Shown: in pieces, positions 49,144 to 58,250 of the stretch
Position numbering within the stretch: the first letter of the stretch is position 1
Layout: every line of letters starts with the position of its first letter
Virus record (IMG/VR): IMGVR_UViG_3300043395_002542
Location: 1 to 64,000 of that record
DNA length: 64,000 nt
Source of the DNA: a virus
Reading direction: 5' to 3' (one strand)
Program-made: the position numbers and the translations under genes
Notes under the pieces: generated by a model
What the model saw: the letters and a program-made list of their open reading frames with translations, nothing else
Database searches by the model: none
What the model was told of the DNA's origin: nothing

Positions 49144-49499
49144 AACCCGCGTCGGGCGACATGGCGGTTTCACCCGGAACCTACAACATTAATCTTCAGC
49201 GTCGCGCCGACTACTCTTTGGCGCTGCAATTCAAAGATAGTACGGGCGCTCCGATTAATTTGACATCCTGGACTGTGTATGCACAGGTCTGGGATCGAGC
49301 GCGAACTGTAAAATATGCAGACTTCACAGTGACTTACACGAGTCGCCCGAACGGTCAGGTCTCTATTGCTTTGACTGATACGCAAACGACCTCGCTACCA
49401 AATGAATGTTTTTACGACGTTTTACTAGAAAATCCCAGCAGCTTGCGTGAGTATTATCTTGAGGGAAATATTTACGTTTCTGAGGGATACACGGCATGA
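49140..49499 (+). CDS. Baseplate/fibre-attachment protein (BppU-N-like)
   Basis: 119 residues. LQRRADYSLALQFKDSTGAP followed by NLTSWTVYAQVWDR resembles the N-terminal domain of receptor-binding protein adaptors. The GTG at 49140 overlaps the upstream stop (GTGA); an ATG at 49161 is an alternative. Coupled to the next adhesin by ATGA. Confidence 0.6.
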   Translation: MKPASGDMAVSPGTYNINLQRRADYSLALQFKDSTGAPINLTSWTVYAQVWDRARTVKYADFTVTYTSRPNGQVSIALTDTQTTSLPNECFYDVLLENPSSLREYYLEGNIYVSEGYTA

Positions 49500-51136
49500 C
49501 TTCAGTAAGTATTACAGAAAGCTATAAGACAGTCGTTGTCAGCGAAGGCGCTGGCGAGACAGTCATCGTTACAGCGCCCAGTCAGGCTGTCACTGTTTCA
49601 ACTGTTGGGCTTGGCCCTCAGGGGCCGGGCGGAGATCTCGGTCTCTACGCCAATTTCATTGACACAACGGATCAGCCGCTTGTTAGCACGGCCGCGAATC
49701 AAGTCATCACGTTCAATACGACACTTGGAAGTCGTGGTATCTCCCTAGTCGATAACAGCAAAATCACTTTTGCGCTTAATGGAACCTACAAAATTCTTGC
49801 TTCGTTGCAATTGACGAATAGCGGAAATAATATTTCCGAGATCAATGTATTCTTCAAGAAAAATGGAAGTACTATTGCGGATAGCAATACACGAATTGAT
49901 CTTGAGCCAAGAAAATCTGTAAGCACTCCGTATCACGGTTGCTTTACGGTTGAATTTCAGCTTGATCTTGTCGCTAATGATTATGTTCAAATCTTTTGGG
50001 CGGCAGATCACGACGGAATTTCAGTTGATACAATTCCAGCTGACACGCTTCACCCTCAAGCGCCTAGTGCAATTATCAATGTTGCACAGGTTCTATTTGC
50101 TCAGGCTGGTGTACCGACTGGCGGAAATCCTGGCGACATACTTACGAAAAGCTCGTCAACAAATTACGATACAGCCTGGACTGACTCGCCAACTGTTGAC
50201 AAGATCTCGCTTGATCTGACTGCAGCTGAATCCGTTGCGCCCGGTCAAATTGCATGGAATGCCACAGAGGGAACCCTTGATCTTGGCACGCCTGGTGTTA
50301 CCTATCAGCTAGGCCAAGAAATTGCTTTTCGATGCAAAAACGTTAGCGCTGACGTGATAACAGATGGCGAAGCCGTCATGTTTATGGGCGCAGATGCAAC
50401 TACTGGCTACATAGAAGTTGCTCATATGATTGCAAATGGCACACTGCCTGGATATGTATTTTTTGGCGTCGCCACTGAAGTAATTCCTGTTGGTGGTCTT
50501 GGATATGTGACGACGCTCGGCAAGGTTCGCGGAATTGATACAAGCGCTTTTCCTGATGATTCTGTTCTCTGGCTTGATCCAGTCAATCCTGGCGGATTTC
50601 AACTTACGGAGCCAGTAGCACCGCATCTAAAAATTGCCGCTGCGGCAGTTGTCAAATCGCACCCTACGGACGGAGTTCTTTTCGTTCGCGCAGAAACGGG
50701 TCGAAATATTTCCGAGTGCCACGACGTTGAAGTTGGTACTGGCGCACAGGATCGCGAGTATCTGGGCTGGAGTGAGGCGATGCAGCACTGGATGCCGCTG
50801 CCAATTCCTAATGCCGCCCCAAGATCTGCAACAATTGCGGGACCAAAAACCGGTGATAATTTTACTTTATTTCGCACTGATGTTTCAACAACAATTTCAT
50901 CGGTCAACGCTTTAGTAAGTGGCTTTTCTCCAAGTGTTACTTACGAAATCAGATACGCAACGAACCGTACATCGACTGGCACGCTTGCTATCACGCCAGC
51001 GACTACAGTTAACACGACAACAGGTAGCCCTGCTGTCGTTCAAAACCAACCCATTCCCGCCAACTCCTATGTTTGGCTGGTCATCACAGCGGTGTCCGGT
51101 ACAGTAGGGGAACTGAACGTCACCATCGCTTTCTGA
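49496..51136 (+). CDS. Tail adhesin with C1q/TNF-like jelly-roll domain
   Basis: 546 residues. After a short collagen-like turn (GLGPQGPGGDLG) comes a jelly-roll region NSKITFALNGTYKILASLQL, then FFKKNGSTIADSNTRID, the pattern of C1q/TNF-like domains in phage receptor-binding proteins. The second half (QLGQEIAFRCKNVSADVITD) resembles phage fibre modules. Probably binds the cell surface. Confidence 0.65.
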   Translation: MTSVSITESYKTVVVSEGAGETVIVTAPSQAVTVSTVGLGPQGPGGDLGLYANFIDTTDQPLVSTAANQVITFNTTLGSRGISLVDNSKITFALNGTYKILASLQLTNSGNNISEINVFFKKNGSTIADSNTRIDLEPRKSVSTPYHGCFTVEFQLDLVANDYVQIFWAADHDGISVDTIPADTLHPQAPSAIINVAQVLFAQAGVPTGGNPGDILTKSSSTNYDTAWTDSPTVDKISLDLTAAESVAPGQIAWNATEGTLDLGTPGVTYQLGQEIAFRCKNVSADVITDGEAVMFMGADATTGYIEVAHMIANGTLPGYVFFGVATEVIPVGGLGYVTTLGKVRGIDTSAFPDDSVLWLDPVNPGGFQLTEPVAPHLKIAAAAVVKSHPTDGVLFVRAETGRNISECHDVEVGTGAQDREYLGWSEAMQHWMPLPIPNAAPRSATIAGPKTGDNFTLFRTDVSTTISSVNALVSGFSPSVTYEIRYATNRTSTGTLAITPATTVNTTTGSPAVVQNQPIPANSYVWLVITAVSGTVGELNVTIAF

Positions 51137-51139
51137 CAA

Positions 51140-51559
51140 ATGGCAACTTTTACTAAATTCAACAGCTTCGTCGAAGCGCTGGCCGAAAAAGCTCACAATC
51201 TTGGCAGCGATACTTTGACGGTTGCCCTTACTAACACGTTGCCCGTCAACACAAATACTGTTATTGCAAACATCACGCAAATTGCTTATACCAATATTCA
51301 GAACGGTACTACAACCGGTCGCAACCTGACTGGTGTTACTTCCGCGCAGGCAAGTGGTAGCTACAAGCTCGACGCCAACGATCTTGTTCTTACCGCAACT
51401 GGCACAGTGCCGGAATTTCAATGGGTTGTCCTTTATAACCAAACGGCAGCCAGTGGTGAATTGATTGGTTTTTACGATTACGGCAGCAAGGTGAATTTGC
51501 TGAACGGTGAAACCTTCACGATCACCTGGGACGCTGCTGGCATCCTCACCCTGGCCTGA
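51140..51559 (+). CDS. Small virion structural protein
   Basis: 139 residues. MATFTKFNSFVEALAEKAHN and PEFQWVVLYNQTAASGELIG are shared with a common phage structural family (WVVLYNxTA...LIGYxDYGS). Role in the tail-adhesin region unknown. Confidence 0.7.
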   Translation: MATFTKFNSFVEALAEKAHNLGSDTLTVALTNTLPVNTNTVIANITQIAYTNIQNGTTTGRNLTGVTSAQASGSYKLDANDLVLTATGTVPEFQWVVLYNQTAASGELIGFYDYGSKVNLLNGETFTITWDAAGILTLA

Positions 51560-51581
51560 TAACTGAAGCGGAGGCGGGACG

Positions 51582-53750
51582 GTGGCTGTTGCCCATAGTG
51601 CTGCCTCCGAGTCCCACACAGGGACGACAGGCTCAGCAAACCAGGCGGCGTTCAGCTGGACGCACACGCAGACGGGCACGCCGCAAGGCGTGGTGGTTTT
51701 TGTATCAACGTATAACAGTACCGCAGATCTAATCACTAGCGTTACCTATGGCGGCGTTGCATTAACACGCCTTACAGGTGGCTTGGCGATTGATAGCGCC
51801 ACCGAGCCCGGCAGGCTCGACACGTTCTTCCTCGGCAGTGGCTTAGGCACCGGCAACCAGACCATCACGGTCAACCGCACGAACAATGCGACGGTGATGT
51901 ACGCGGCGGCGGCCACTGTCACCGCTGGTGCCAATACTGCTGTCCCCACCGCGACCATTGTCCTACTGGAGGGCGATGGCACGCTGACGGTTCAAAGCGT
52001 TAATGACACGTCGCCCGGCGTCAACAGCCTTCGCTACGCCGGTTGCTACTCGGGTCTGAACGCACCGCCGGCTGCTGGCACGGGCAGCACGCTGCTCAAC
52101 AGCATCGACATCGGCAACTACGGTTCTGCGCTGGTGCGCGAAACCACTGCCGGCCAAGGCGCCCGCAACGTTGGCTTCAGTGGCACCTCCGATGACCGTG
52201 CAGCGGTGCATCTGGCCATCCGCGAGCTGGTGCCGCGTACGGAGACGCCGATCGTTGGCGCCTTCGCGCTGACGGGTAACGACGCCACGCTGACGGTCGC
52301 CAGTCCGAAGGTCATTGAGCCTGTCGTCGGCACTTTTGCGCTGGCCGGCAATGCTGCGGATCTACGCCACAACCCGGCTATCGAGGCTGGGGTTGGCGCC
52401 TTCACGCTGACGGGCAACCCGGCCGACGCTCGTCACAACGTACGGCTTGAGGGCAGTACTGGTGCCTTCAGCCTCATCGGCAACGACGCCACGCTCAGCA
52501 AGGCCGCTGCGCCGAAGATCCTCACCACCGAGGTCGGCACGTTTGCGCTGAACGGTGGATCACCGGCGCTGAGCGTTGGCCATCACCTTGATGCCGCCCC
52601 CGGGCTGTTCACCCTGACCGGCAACCCAGCCGGCCTGGCTGACACCGACAATCTGGCGGCCGAAACCGGCACGTTCACGCTGGCCAGCAACGGCGCCACC
52701 CTGCGCCGGAACTATGCGCTCACGGCTGAAGCGGGTGCGTTCACCGCCGCTGGCCAGCCAGCAACCCTGCGGCACAACACCCGGATCGAAGCCGCCACCG
52801 GCTCGTTCGCACTGACGGGTGGCAGCCCTGCCCTGCTGCGCGGTTACTACCTGAGCGGTGGTGCCGGGACGTTCATTGAGACCGGCCAGCCTGCCACGTT
52901 CCGCCGCACCTGGGCGATCCAGGGCGGCACCGGCAGCTTTGCACTGACCGGCAACCCGGCCGGACTGACTGAGCTGGGCGCCTATGAGATCGACGCGATT
53001 GTTGGATCGTTCTCGCTCACGGGCAATGCAGCAACTCTGGCCCGAAGCCGGAGCTTTGCTGTTGACGCGGGTTCGTTCAGCCTGGCGGGCAATCCTGTCG
53101 GACTCGCGGAAAACGATCGCCTCGAAGTTGCAACGGGAGTCTTTGCGCTTGACGGCAAGCAAGCAGCACTGCGACGGAATTATGTAATTACTGCAGATCG
53201 AGGAGAGTTTTCTCTTTCTGGTGGCTCCGCGACGCTTTCGCATAAGCAAAGTCTTTCGGTAGGATCGGGCTCTTTCAATTTAGACGGTAATAATGCAACT
53301 CTAGCAAAGCAATATCGAATTGAATGCGGTGCAGGCAGTTTTTCTCTCATTGGAAATTCTGCAACACTTCAGAAGGTTTCAGCGAGTCAACTGCTTGCGC
53401 AGACTGGATCTTTTTCGCTAACAGGGAATAACACTTCTCTGCGGATAGTTCATGTCCTAAGCGCAGAGCGTGGCTTATTTGCATTTGCCGGTCAAGCAGC
53501 GTCTTTATTACAAAACAAAAAAGTTGCCGCAGAAACTGGCAGTTTTGCCCTCACTGGAAATCCTGCAACTTTAGGGCAGTCAGCTGGAGCAACACTTAAT
53601 GCAGAGGTCGGTTCTTTCACGCTTACCGGAAATCCCATCTTCTTTGAAGGCATCATAAATTTATCGCCACAAGTTGGTACTTATGTGCTGAGCGGGAAAA
53701 CCGTTCAGTTTGATCATCAGCAACGCAGAAGAGTTGTCATCATTTTTTAA
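51582..53750 (+). CDS. Repeat-built adhesin, 22 tandem 22-residue repeats (beta-solenoid-like)
   Basis: 722 residues. Residues 1-220 form an Ig/lectin-like head (SANQAAFSWTHTQTGTPQGV). Residues about 222-722 are 22 copies of a unit of 22 to 25 residues with consensus AETGSFALTGNPATLRHNYAL, expected to stack as a beta-solenoid. Up to about 53090 codons are G/C-ending; after that the same repeats use AT-rich codons, so the array appears to join two histories. Likely a long receptor-binding or spacer fibre. Confidence 0.7.
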   Translation: MAVAHSAASESHTGTTGSANQAAFSWTHTQTGTPQGVVVFVSTYNSTADLITSVTYGGVALTRLTGGLAIDSATEPGRLDTFFLGSGLGTGNQTITVNRTNNATVMYAAAATVTAGANTAVPTATIVLLEGDGTLTVQSVNDTSPGVNSLRYAGCYSGLNAPPAAGTGSTLLNSIDIGNYGSALVRETTAGQGARNVGFSGTSDDRAAVHLAIRELVPRTETPIVGAFALTGNDATLTVASPKVIEPVVGTFALAGNAADLRHNPAIEAGVGAFTLTGNPADARHNVRLEGSTGAFSLIGNDATLSKAAAPKILTTEVGTFALNGGSPALSVGHHLDAAPGLFTLTGNPAGLADTDNLAAETGTFTLASNGATLRRNYALTAEAGAFTAAGQPATLRHNTRIEAATGSFALTGGSPALLRGYYLSGGAGTFIETGQPATFRRTWAIQGGTGSFALTGNPAGLTELGAYEIDAIVGSFSLTGNAATLARSRSFAVDAGSFSLAGNPVGLAENDRLEVATGVFALDGKQAALRRNYVITADRGEFSLSGGSATLSHKQSLSVGSGSFNLDGNNATLAKQYRIECGAGSFSLIGNSATLQKVSASQLLAQTGSFSLTGNNTSLRIVHVLSAERGLFAFAGQAASLLQNKKVAAETGSFALTGNPATLGQSAGATLNAEVGSFTLTGNPIFFEGIINLSPQVGTYVLSGKTVQFDHQQRRRVVIIF
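52245..53720 (+). repeat. Degenerate coding repeat array, period about 66 bases
   Basis: 22 units of 66 to 75 bases encoding G-x-F-x-L-x-G-x-x-A-x-L cores. DNA identity between units is low, so the array is old or under diversifying selection. A base-composition break falls near 53090. Confidence 0.75.
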
Positions 53751-53793
53751 TCCGCCCACGGCTACTCTGTTTCAGTAGCTCGATCACCGGTCC

Positions 53794-54060
53794 ATGCCTG
53801 GCAGCGATGATGTCTCGCATGGAGACATTTACCACAAGCTCGGAAGCCTTGAGGGCAAGCTTGAAACCGTACTAATTCAACTTGGCGAAAAGCGCAGCGA
53901 TCTCTCTATTCTCTTTTCTCGTATCAGAGAAATAGAAGGGCGCGTTGGTATAGGAATCGGTATCGCAATTGCTTTTAGTTTTGCAATGCCATTTTTAATT
54001 CAAGCCATGAATCCAAAAGTTCACTTTGAGCATTCGCAGCCCGCTCAAGTAAAACAATAA
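53794..54060 (+). CDS. Membrane protein with coiled coil (XhlA/holin-like)
   Basis: 88 residues. Amphipathic coil (KLGSLEGKLETVLIQLGEKR), then one transmembrane helix (VGIGIGIAIAFSFAMPFLI). This layout recalls XhlA-type lysis helpers and phage minor membrane proteins. It is 4 kb from the endolysin, so a lysis role is not assured. Confidence 0.5.
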   Translation: MPGSDDVSHGDIYHKLGSLEGKLETVLIQLGEKRSDLSILFSRIREIEGRVGIGIGIAIAFSFAMPFLIQAMNPKVHFEHSQPAQVKQ

Positions 54061-54112
54061 AACTTTGCTTGGCTTTTGTGGCTAGCATCCAAGTACAGCA
54101 GTACGCAGTCCC

Positions 54113-54442
54113 ATGCCTGGCTCCTTTCTGATCGGGCGCACCTCGACGGGAACGACGATTCCCGTAAAGGTCAACGCCAGTGGTGAGCTTGTAACTGATA
54201 TTGGAACTGCAACTCTTAATGTCACAGCCGATGGCGTTGAAATCAAGAATGACGCCGGCAACCCGATTCCCACGATCGAGGGCCTGAGCATCCCCACGCA
54301 CGACTACATCAGTTGCACTTATACGGGCAGCAACTTGACTGGTGTTGTGTACAAAACAGGCGGATCCAGTGGTACAACTGTTGCAACGTTGACCCTGACC
54401 TACGACGGCAGCAACAACCTGACCTCCGTCACCAAGAGCTGA
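54113..54442 (+). CDS. Small beta-rich virion protein
   Basis: 109 residues, MPGSFLIGRTSTGTTIPVKV. Ser/Thr/Gly-rich with regular strand periodicity, likely an Ig-like structural or adhesin part. Family not recognised. Confidence 0.5.
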   Translation: MPGSFLIGRTSTGTTIPVKVNASGELVTDIGTATLNVTADGVEIKNDAGNPIPTIEGLSIPTHDYISCTYTGSNLTGVVYKTGGSSGTTVATLTLTYDGSNNLTSVTKS

Positions 54443-54445
54443 GCC

Positions 54446-55156
54446 ATGGGATACAAGTTCAACCCACTGACTGGCAACCTTGACGAGGTTGGCTCGGGCG
54501 GCGCCCCTGGCGGCTCCACCACGCAGATCCAGTTCAATGATGGAGGCAGCTTCGGCGGTGATGCCGACCTGACCTACAACAAGACCACCAACAAGCTGAC
54601 CACCGGCGGCGATGTTGAGCTGAACGACGGCGGCACTTACACCACCACGCTGCAGACCGTCACCCCAACGGCCAACCGCACCATCAGCTTCCCCGATGCA
54701 ACGGGAACGGTTGGTTTAGTTGCTGGGTCTAGTGGGCAGTTCATCTACAACAATGCTGGCGCTCTCGGTGGCACAACGGGGCTGACTTGGGATTCCACGA
54801 ACGGCACACGCTTTACCAATCCCTTTGGCTACGGCACTGGCGCTGGTGGCACCGTCACTCAAGCCACCAACAAGTCCACAGGCGTGACGCTGAACACTCG
54901 CTGCGGGCAGATTACGCTGAACAATGCAGTTCTGGCAGCCGACACCACTGTCTCCTTTGTTCTCACCAACAGCGCCATTGCCGCAGGTGATGTGCTGATC
55001 CTTAACCACATCAGCGGAGGCACGGCAGGCTCGTACCTGCTCAACGCTCGATCCGCAGCAGGGTCCGCAACGATTGATGTCCGCAACATCACAGCGGGCA
55101 GCCTTAGTGAAGCGATCGTAATCGCCTTCGCTGTCATCAAAGCCACTACTGCCTGA
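54446..55156 (+). CDS. Fibre-like virion protein
   Basis: 236 residues. MGYKFNPLTGNLDEVGSGGA, then GSTTQIQFNDGGSFGGDADL and RTISFPDATGTVGL, motifs found in phage tail fibres (QIQFNDGG... and ...DATGTV). Probably another fibre or collar protein in the adhesin locus. Confidence 0.65.
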   Translation: MGYKFNPLTGNLDEVGSGGAPGGSTTQIQFNDGGSFGGDADLTYNKTTNKLTTGGDVELNDGGTYTTTLQTVTPTANRTISFPDATGTVGLVAGSSGQFIYNNAGALGGTTGLTWDSTNGTRFTNPFGYGTGAGGTVTQATNKSTGVTLNTRCGQITLNNAVLAADTTVSFVLTNSAIAAGDVLILNHISGGTAGSYLLNARSAAGSATIDVRNITAGSLSEAIVIAFAVIKATTA

Positions 55157-55167
55157 GGAGGTTAATC

Positions 55168-55413
55168 ATGGCTCAATTCACTCTTGAGATTCCCGACGAG
55201 CTGCTGCCTGCTCTGGCAGCTGAGTTCAGCATCGTTTCTGCGGCTGGTGGCACTGATGCCACAACGGCTGAGGAATATTTCGCTGCCAGCGTGGTCGAGA
55301 CCGTGCGCCAACGTGCTGAGATCTACAAGGTCGGCCCGTACTACACCGGCCCCATCCCGCCACAGTTCAACGCTGATGGCACACCGTATGTAACATTGGA
55401 CGTAACAGAATGA
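55168..55413 (+). CDS. Small protein of unknown function
   Basis: 81 residues behind a strong ribosome-binding site (GAGGAGG). FTLEIPDELLPALAAEFSIV at the start. Helical with a Pro-rich end (YYTGPIPPQF). ATGA overlap to the next frame. In cyanophages similar proteins accompany fibres; role unknown. Confidence 0.55.
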   Translation: MAQFTLEIPDELLPALAAEFSIVSAAGGTDATTAEEYFAASVVETVRQRAEIYKVGPYYTGPIPPQFNADGTPYVTLDVTE

Positions 55414-55481
55414 TTAACACCGACTACAACATCTGTTTTAACCGTTTTGTTTTTACTTTTGTACTTGAAGGAGGCAGTTGA
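55410..55481 (+). CDS. Possible 23-residue peptide carrying the next gene's ribosome-binding site
   Basis: ATGA-coupled start at 55410, reads MINTDYNICFNRFVFTFVLE then GGS. Its last codons contain AAGGAGG, used for the GTG at 55485. It may serve only to couple translation. Confidence 0.35.
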   Translation: MINTDYNICFNRFVFTFVLEGGS

Positions 55482-55484
55482 TTC

Positions 55485-55619
55485 GTGACACTTGTAATTA
55501 AACCAGGAATAAAACTTGTTTTGATTCCTGACGTTGGACCTGTTGCTTATTGGGCTGATATGGGAGTGCAGATGTTTGACTGGGAATCGCTAGCCTATAT
55601 TGGATGGTGGGGTAATTAA
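55485..55619 (+). CDS. 44-residue protein of unknown function
   Basis: GTG at 55485, eight bases after GGAGG. MTLVIKPGIKLVLIPDVGPV then a Trp-rich end (YIGWWGN). The good ribosome-binding site supports it; role unknown. Confidence 0.5.
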   Translation: MTLVIKPGIKLVLIPDVGPVAYWADMGVQMFDWESLAYIGWWGN

Positions 55620-55625
55620 CTGATC

Positions 55626-55985
55626 ATGGCAGCACCTAATCTCAAGTCACCAATAACAATCACTGGCATCACCGTTGGCTATGCCGTGACTACCAGCCTG
55701 GCAGCCGCTCTCAGCAACAGTGCTGCCAGTGGCAAAGTGCTTAAGATCAACAGCGTCTACTGCGCCAACGTGGATGGCGCTGCTGCCGCTGACATCAGCC
55801 TGACCTACTACAACGGCACCACAGACTTCTACCTCGCCAAAACCATCGCGGTGCCGGCCGATGCAACGCAGGTATTGGTAACCCGCGAGGCGTATATCTA
55901 CCTCGAAGAGGGCGACAGCCTACGCGCTCAGGCAAGCGCCACCAGCGACCTGGAACTGGTCATCAGCTATGAGGAGATCAGCTGA
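55626..55985 (+). CDS. Small virion structural protein (beta-rich)
   Basis: 119 residues. INSVYCANVDGAAAADISLT, then VPADATQVLVTREAYIYLEE and the end LVISYEEIS, the standard features of a cyanophage structural family with this length. Stop and next start overlap by one base. Confidence 0.7.
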   Translation: MAAPNLKSPITITGITVGYAVTTSLAAALSNSAASGKVLKINSVYCANVDGAAAADISLTYYNGTTDFYLAKTIAVPADATQVLVTREAYIYLEEGDSLRAQASATSDLELVISYEEIS

Positions 55986-56746
55986 TGGCCGGGTTGATCG
56001 GCGCAGTACGCACATCTCAGCGTGGCGCAGCAGTAGGAATGTGGACGCTAAGCGAGCAGCTTGAGTATCAACGCTTAGGCACTTGGATTGGTGACGCTGA
56101 TTACGACAGCGTTAGCCTGCTGCTCCACATGGACGGCAGCAATGGCGGCACAACGTTTACCGACAGTAGCAAGAACGCAATTTCCGTCACCGCCAACGGC
56201 AACGCGCAGATCTCAACTGCCCAGAGCAAGTTTGGCGGCGCCAGTGCGCTGTTTGATGGCACAACAGATTATTTAACTGTTGCTTCTTCTGCGTCTTTTG
56301 CGCTGTTTGCTGGTAATTTTACGGTTGAATTCTGGGTACGGTTAAACGGAACAACAAATAACCAAGCAGTTGTACAGTTGTCATCTAGCGGCACAGAGAG
56401 AGCAAATATCTCTATCGTTTCAAATTTGATCGTCCTCTATACCGAAACCGGAGGTAATAACGCAACGCGAATTTCAGGCACTGCACCCAGCACAGGCACT
56501 TGGCATCACGTAGCTTGGACAAGAGATGGAACGACAAGTCGCCTGTTTCTGAATGGCACATCAGTGGGCACGGCAAGCTCCGCGCCATATCCATCTGGCA
56601 ATATGGCCGTTTCAATAGGCGCAAATGACCGCACCAGCGGCGGCACCTGCGTAGACGGCTATATCGACGAACTCCGCATCACCAAAGGCGTCGCCCGCTA
56701 CACCGCCAATTTTACGGCGCCAAGCAACCCATTCCCTAACTCCTAG
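55985..56746 (+). CDS. LamG/concanavalin-like lectin adhesin
   Basis: 253 residues. From residue 44 a laminin-G/ConA-like domain: VSLLLHMDGSNGGTTFTDSS, GASALFDGTTDYLTVAS, FTVEFWVRLNG, WHHVAWTRDGTTSRLFLNG and the closing YIDELRITKGVARYTANF. Such domains bind surface glycans. Probably a host-recognition or capsule-binding protein. Confidence 0.82.
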   Translation: MAGLIGAVRTSQRGAAVGMWTLSEQLEYQRLGTWIGDADYDSVSLLLHMDGSNGGTTFTDSSKNAISVTANGNAQISTAQSKFGGASALFDGTTDYLTVASSASFALFAGNFTVEFWVRLNGTTNNQAVVQLSSSGTERANISIVSNLIVLYTETGGNNATRISGTAPSTGTWHHVAWTRDGTTSRLFLNGTSVGTASSAPYPSGNMAVSIGANDRTSGGTCVDGYIDELRITKGVARYTANFTAPSNPFPNS

Positions 56747-56867
56747 ACTTCAACTAATGTTCCCCTCCTACTAAAAATAAGTTGAACTATCCTAGTCAAC
56801 GCGTTTGGAGCGGCTATCCCATGACGCACCCACTATCCACTGCCACTACTCGCCTGGAGGTGCGGTC

Positions 56868-57626
56868 ATGAGCTGGGTTATTACACCGTCCAACCTGCTC
56901 GTCGATGACCAAGACGCCTTGACTTACCTGACAGCCGTTGAGGCTGCTGATGGTCAGGCATTGGAGTCTGGTGTGCGGTTGGCCGTCAACGCCTTCGTGA
57001 AGGGCTGCAAGGCTGATGGTATCTGGCCTGCGATTAAGGCGAGCTGCATCCTTGCGGGCGCCCGGACGCTGAATGGAGCACTTGTGCCGCTAGTAGGTAC
57101 TGCACCAACAAACTTCAACTTTGTGAGCGGTGACTACAACCGGGAGACGGGGCTAGCTGGTAACGCCAGCACAAAATACCTTGGCAGCAACCGGAACAGC
57201 GATTCCGACCCGCAAGACAACTGCCACTTAGCTGTGTATGCCAGCACCGGCGGAACAGCTGCCACGGTTTACATCGGTGGTTCGGTGAACTTCGGCAAAA
57301 GAATCGCGGCAGACAGCGCCCGACTTAACTCCGGGACTAATAACTACGCCATCTCACCCACAGCCCCTACGCTGGTAGCCGCTAGCCGAAGCACAAGCGT
57401 CTCATACTCTGTACGCTATAACGCCCAAAACTTCACGGCAACCAATGCCTCCGTTTCGTCGGGCACGGCAGCGATGGCTGTATTTGCCACAAACAACAAC
57501 GGGTCTATTACGGGGCTCACAGACGCCCGCCTTGCCCTCTACTCCATCGGTGAATCCCTAGATCTAGCCAAGCTGGACACCCGCGTGACCACGCTGATCA
57601 ACGCCATCGCGGCGGCTATACCCTGA
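56868..57626 (+). CDS. Virion/fibre-associated protein
   Basis: 252 residues from the ATG at 56868 behind TGGAGG. Helical first part (ALTYLTAVEAADGQALESGV) and a lectin-like second half (HLAVYASTGGTAATVYIGGS, ARLALYSIGESLDLAKLDTR). Similar proteins close phage adhesin clusters. The preceding 121 bases contain no gene I support. Confidence 0.6.
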   Translation: MSWVITPSNLLVDDQDALTYLTAVEAADGQALESGVRLAVNAFVKGCKADGIWPAIKASCILAGARTLNGALVPLVGTAPTNFNFVSGDYNRETGLAGNASTKYLGSNRNSDSDPQDNCHLAVYASTGGTAATVYIGGSVNFGKRIAADSARLNSGTNNYAISPTAPTLVAASRSTSVSYSVRYNAQNFTATNASVSSGTAAMAVFATNNNGSITGLTDARLALYSIGESLDLAKLDTRVTTLINAIAAAIP

Positions 57627-57730
57627 GCCCCACTAGTGTCCCCGTCTAGCGCCGCTGCGGCTTAGATCAACGCACTACGCGGCCGGCAAGCAAAATATCG
57701 TCAGAATGATAGGTAGCCAACAGGATTCAC

Positions 57731-57985
57731 ATGCCCACCTGGCTTTGGCGATCAATCGTAGGAATATCTGCATCAATAGCACTGGTTTCCGTGATGCAAT
57801 GGGCATCGTGCAGATTTTTTGTATTGCCCAGAATTTGGCCATGGTATGCGCAATACATAGGAACAAAAGAGGGCACAAAAATAGATTTGACACCAATTGG
57901 CTGCAATGATGTTGATGCAAGAACAATGGCGGCGATGATGGCAGTGCTCACAACCTTGATTAGCCTGAGCAGGAAAGCGGACTGA
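57731..57985 (+). CDS. Holin candidate
   Basis: 84 residues with two transmembrane helices: about 6-24 (WRSIVGISASIALVSVMQW) and 63-80 (ARTMAAMMAVLTTLISLS), and a short charged end. Its location two genes before the endolysin makes it the best holin candidate in the window. Not provable from sequence. Confidence 0.55.
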   Translation: MPTWLWRSIVGISASIALVSVMQWASCRFFVLPRIWPWYAQYIGTKEGTKIDLTPIGCNDVDARTMAAMMAVLTTLISLSRKAD

Positions 57986-57987
57986 TC

Positions 57988-58248
57988 ATGCGCCCGATTT
58001 TTCTTTACCTCGCCAAATTCTTTCTTCGCCTCGCAGTAGACAAAGCCCTAGAAAAAACACTGCCGAAGATCTACGACCAACTTGACAAGGATCTGCCCCA
58101 GCTCCTCTACAACAACGCGCCAAAAGAAATTGTGGCCTTTGAAATCTCAAAGGTCATTGCGCAAAATGTAAAAACTGCTAAGTACAAGCCGATTGTCGAT
58201 ATTGTTACGATGCTGTATGACCCCGCTCAAGCGAGTCGGAGCAAGTAA
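57988..58248 (+). CDS. Small protein of the lysis cassette, unknown function
   Basis: 86 residues, basic/amphipathic N-terminus (MRPIFLYLAKFFLRLAVDKA), then helical. It sits between holin candidate and endolysin (gaps of 2 bases), so a lysis-accessory role is plausible. Confidence 0.5.
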   Translation: MRPIFLYLAKFFLRLAVDKALEKTLPKIYDQLDKDLPQLLYNNAPKEIVAFEISKVIAQNVKTAKYKPIVDIVTMLYDPAQASRSK

Positions 58249-58250
58249 AA

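Noticed and set aside
50912-51736. 274-codon minus-strand frame in the adhesin region
   Set aside because: Overlaps three plus-strand structural genes and has no family features.
52560-53249. 229-codon minus-strand frame over the repeat adhesin
   Set aside because: Produced by the repetitive coding sequence of the opposite strand.
53761-53779. GCTACT/AGTAGC hairpin after the repeat adhesin as a terminator
   Set aside because: Six pairs but no T tract on either strand, so not called as a terminator.
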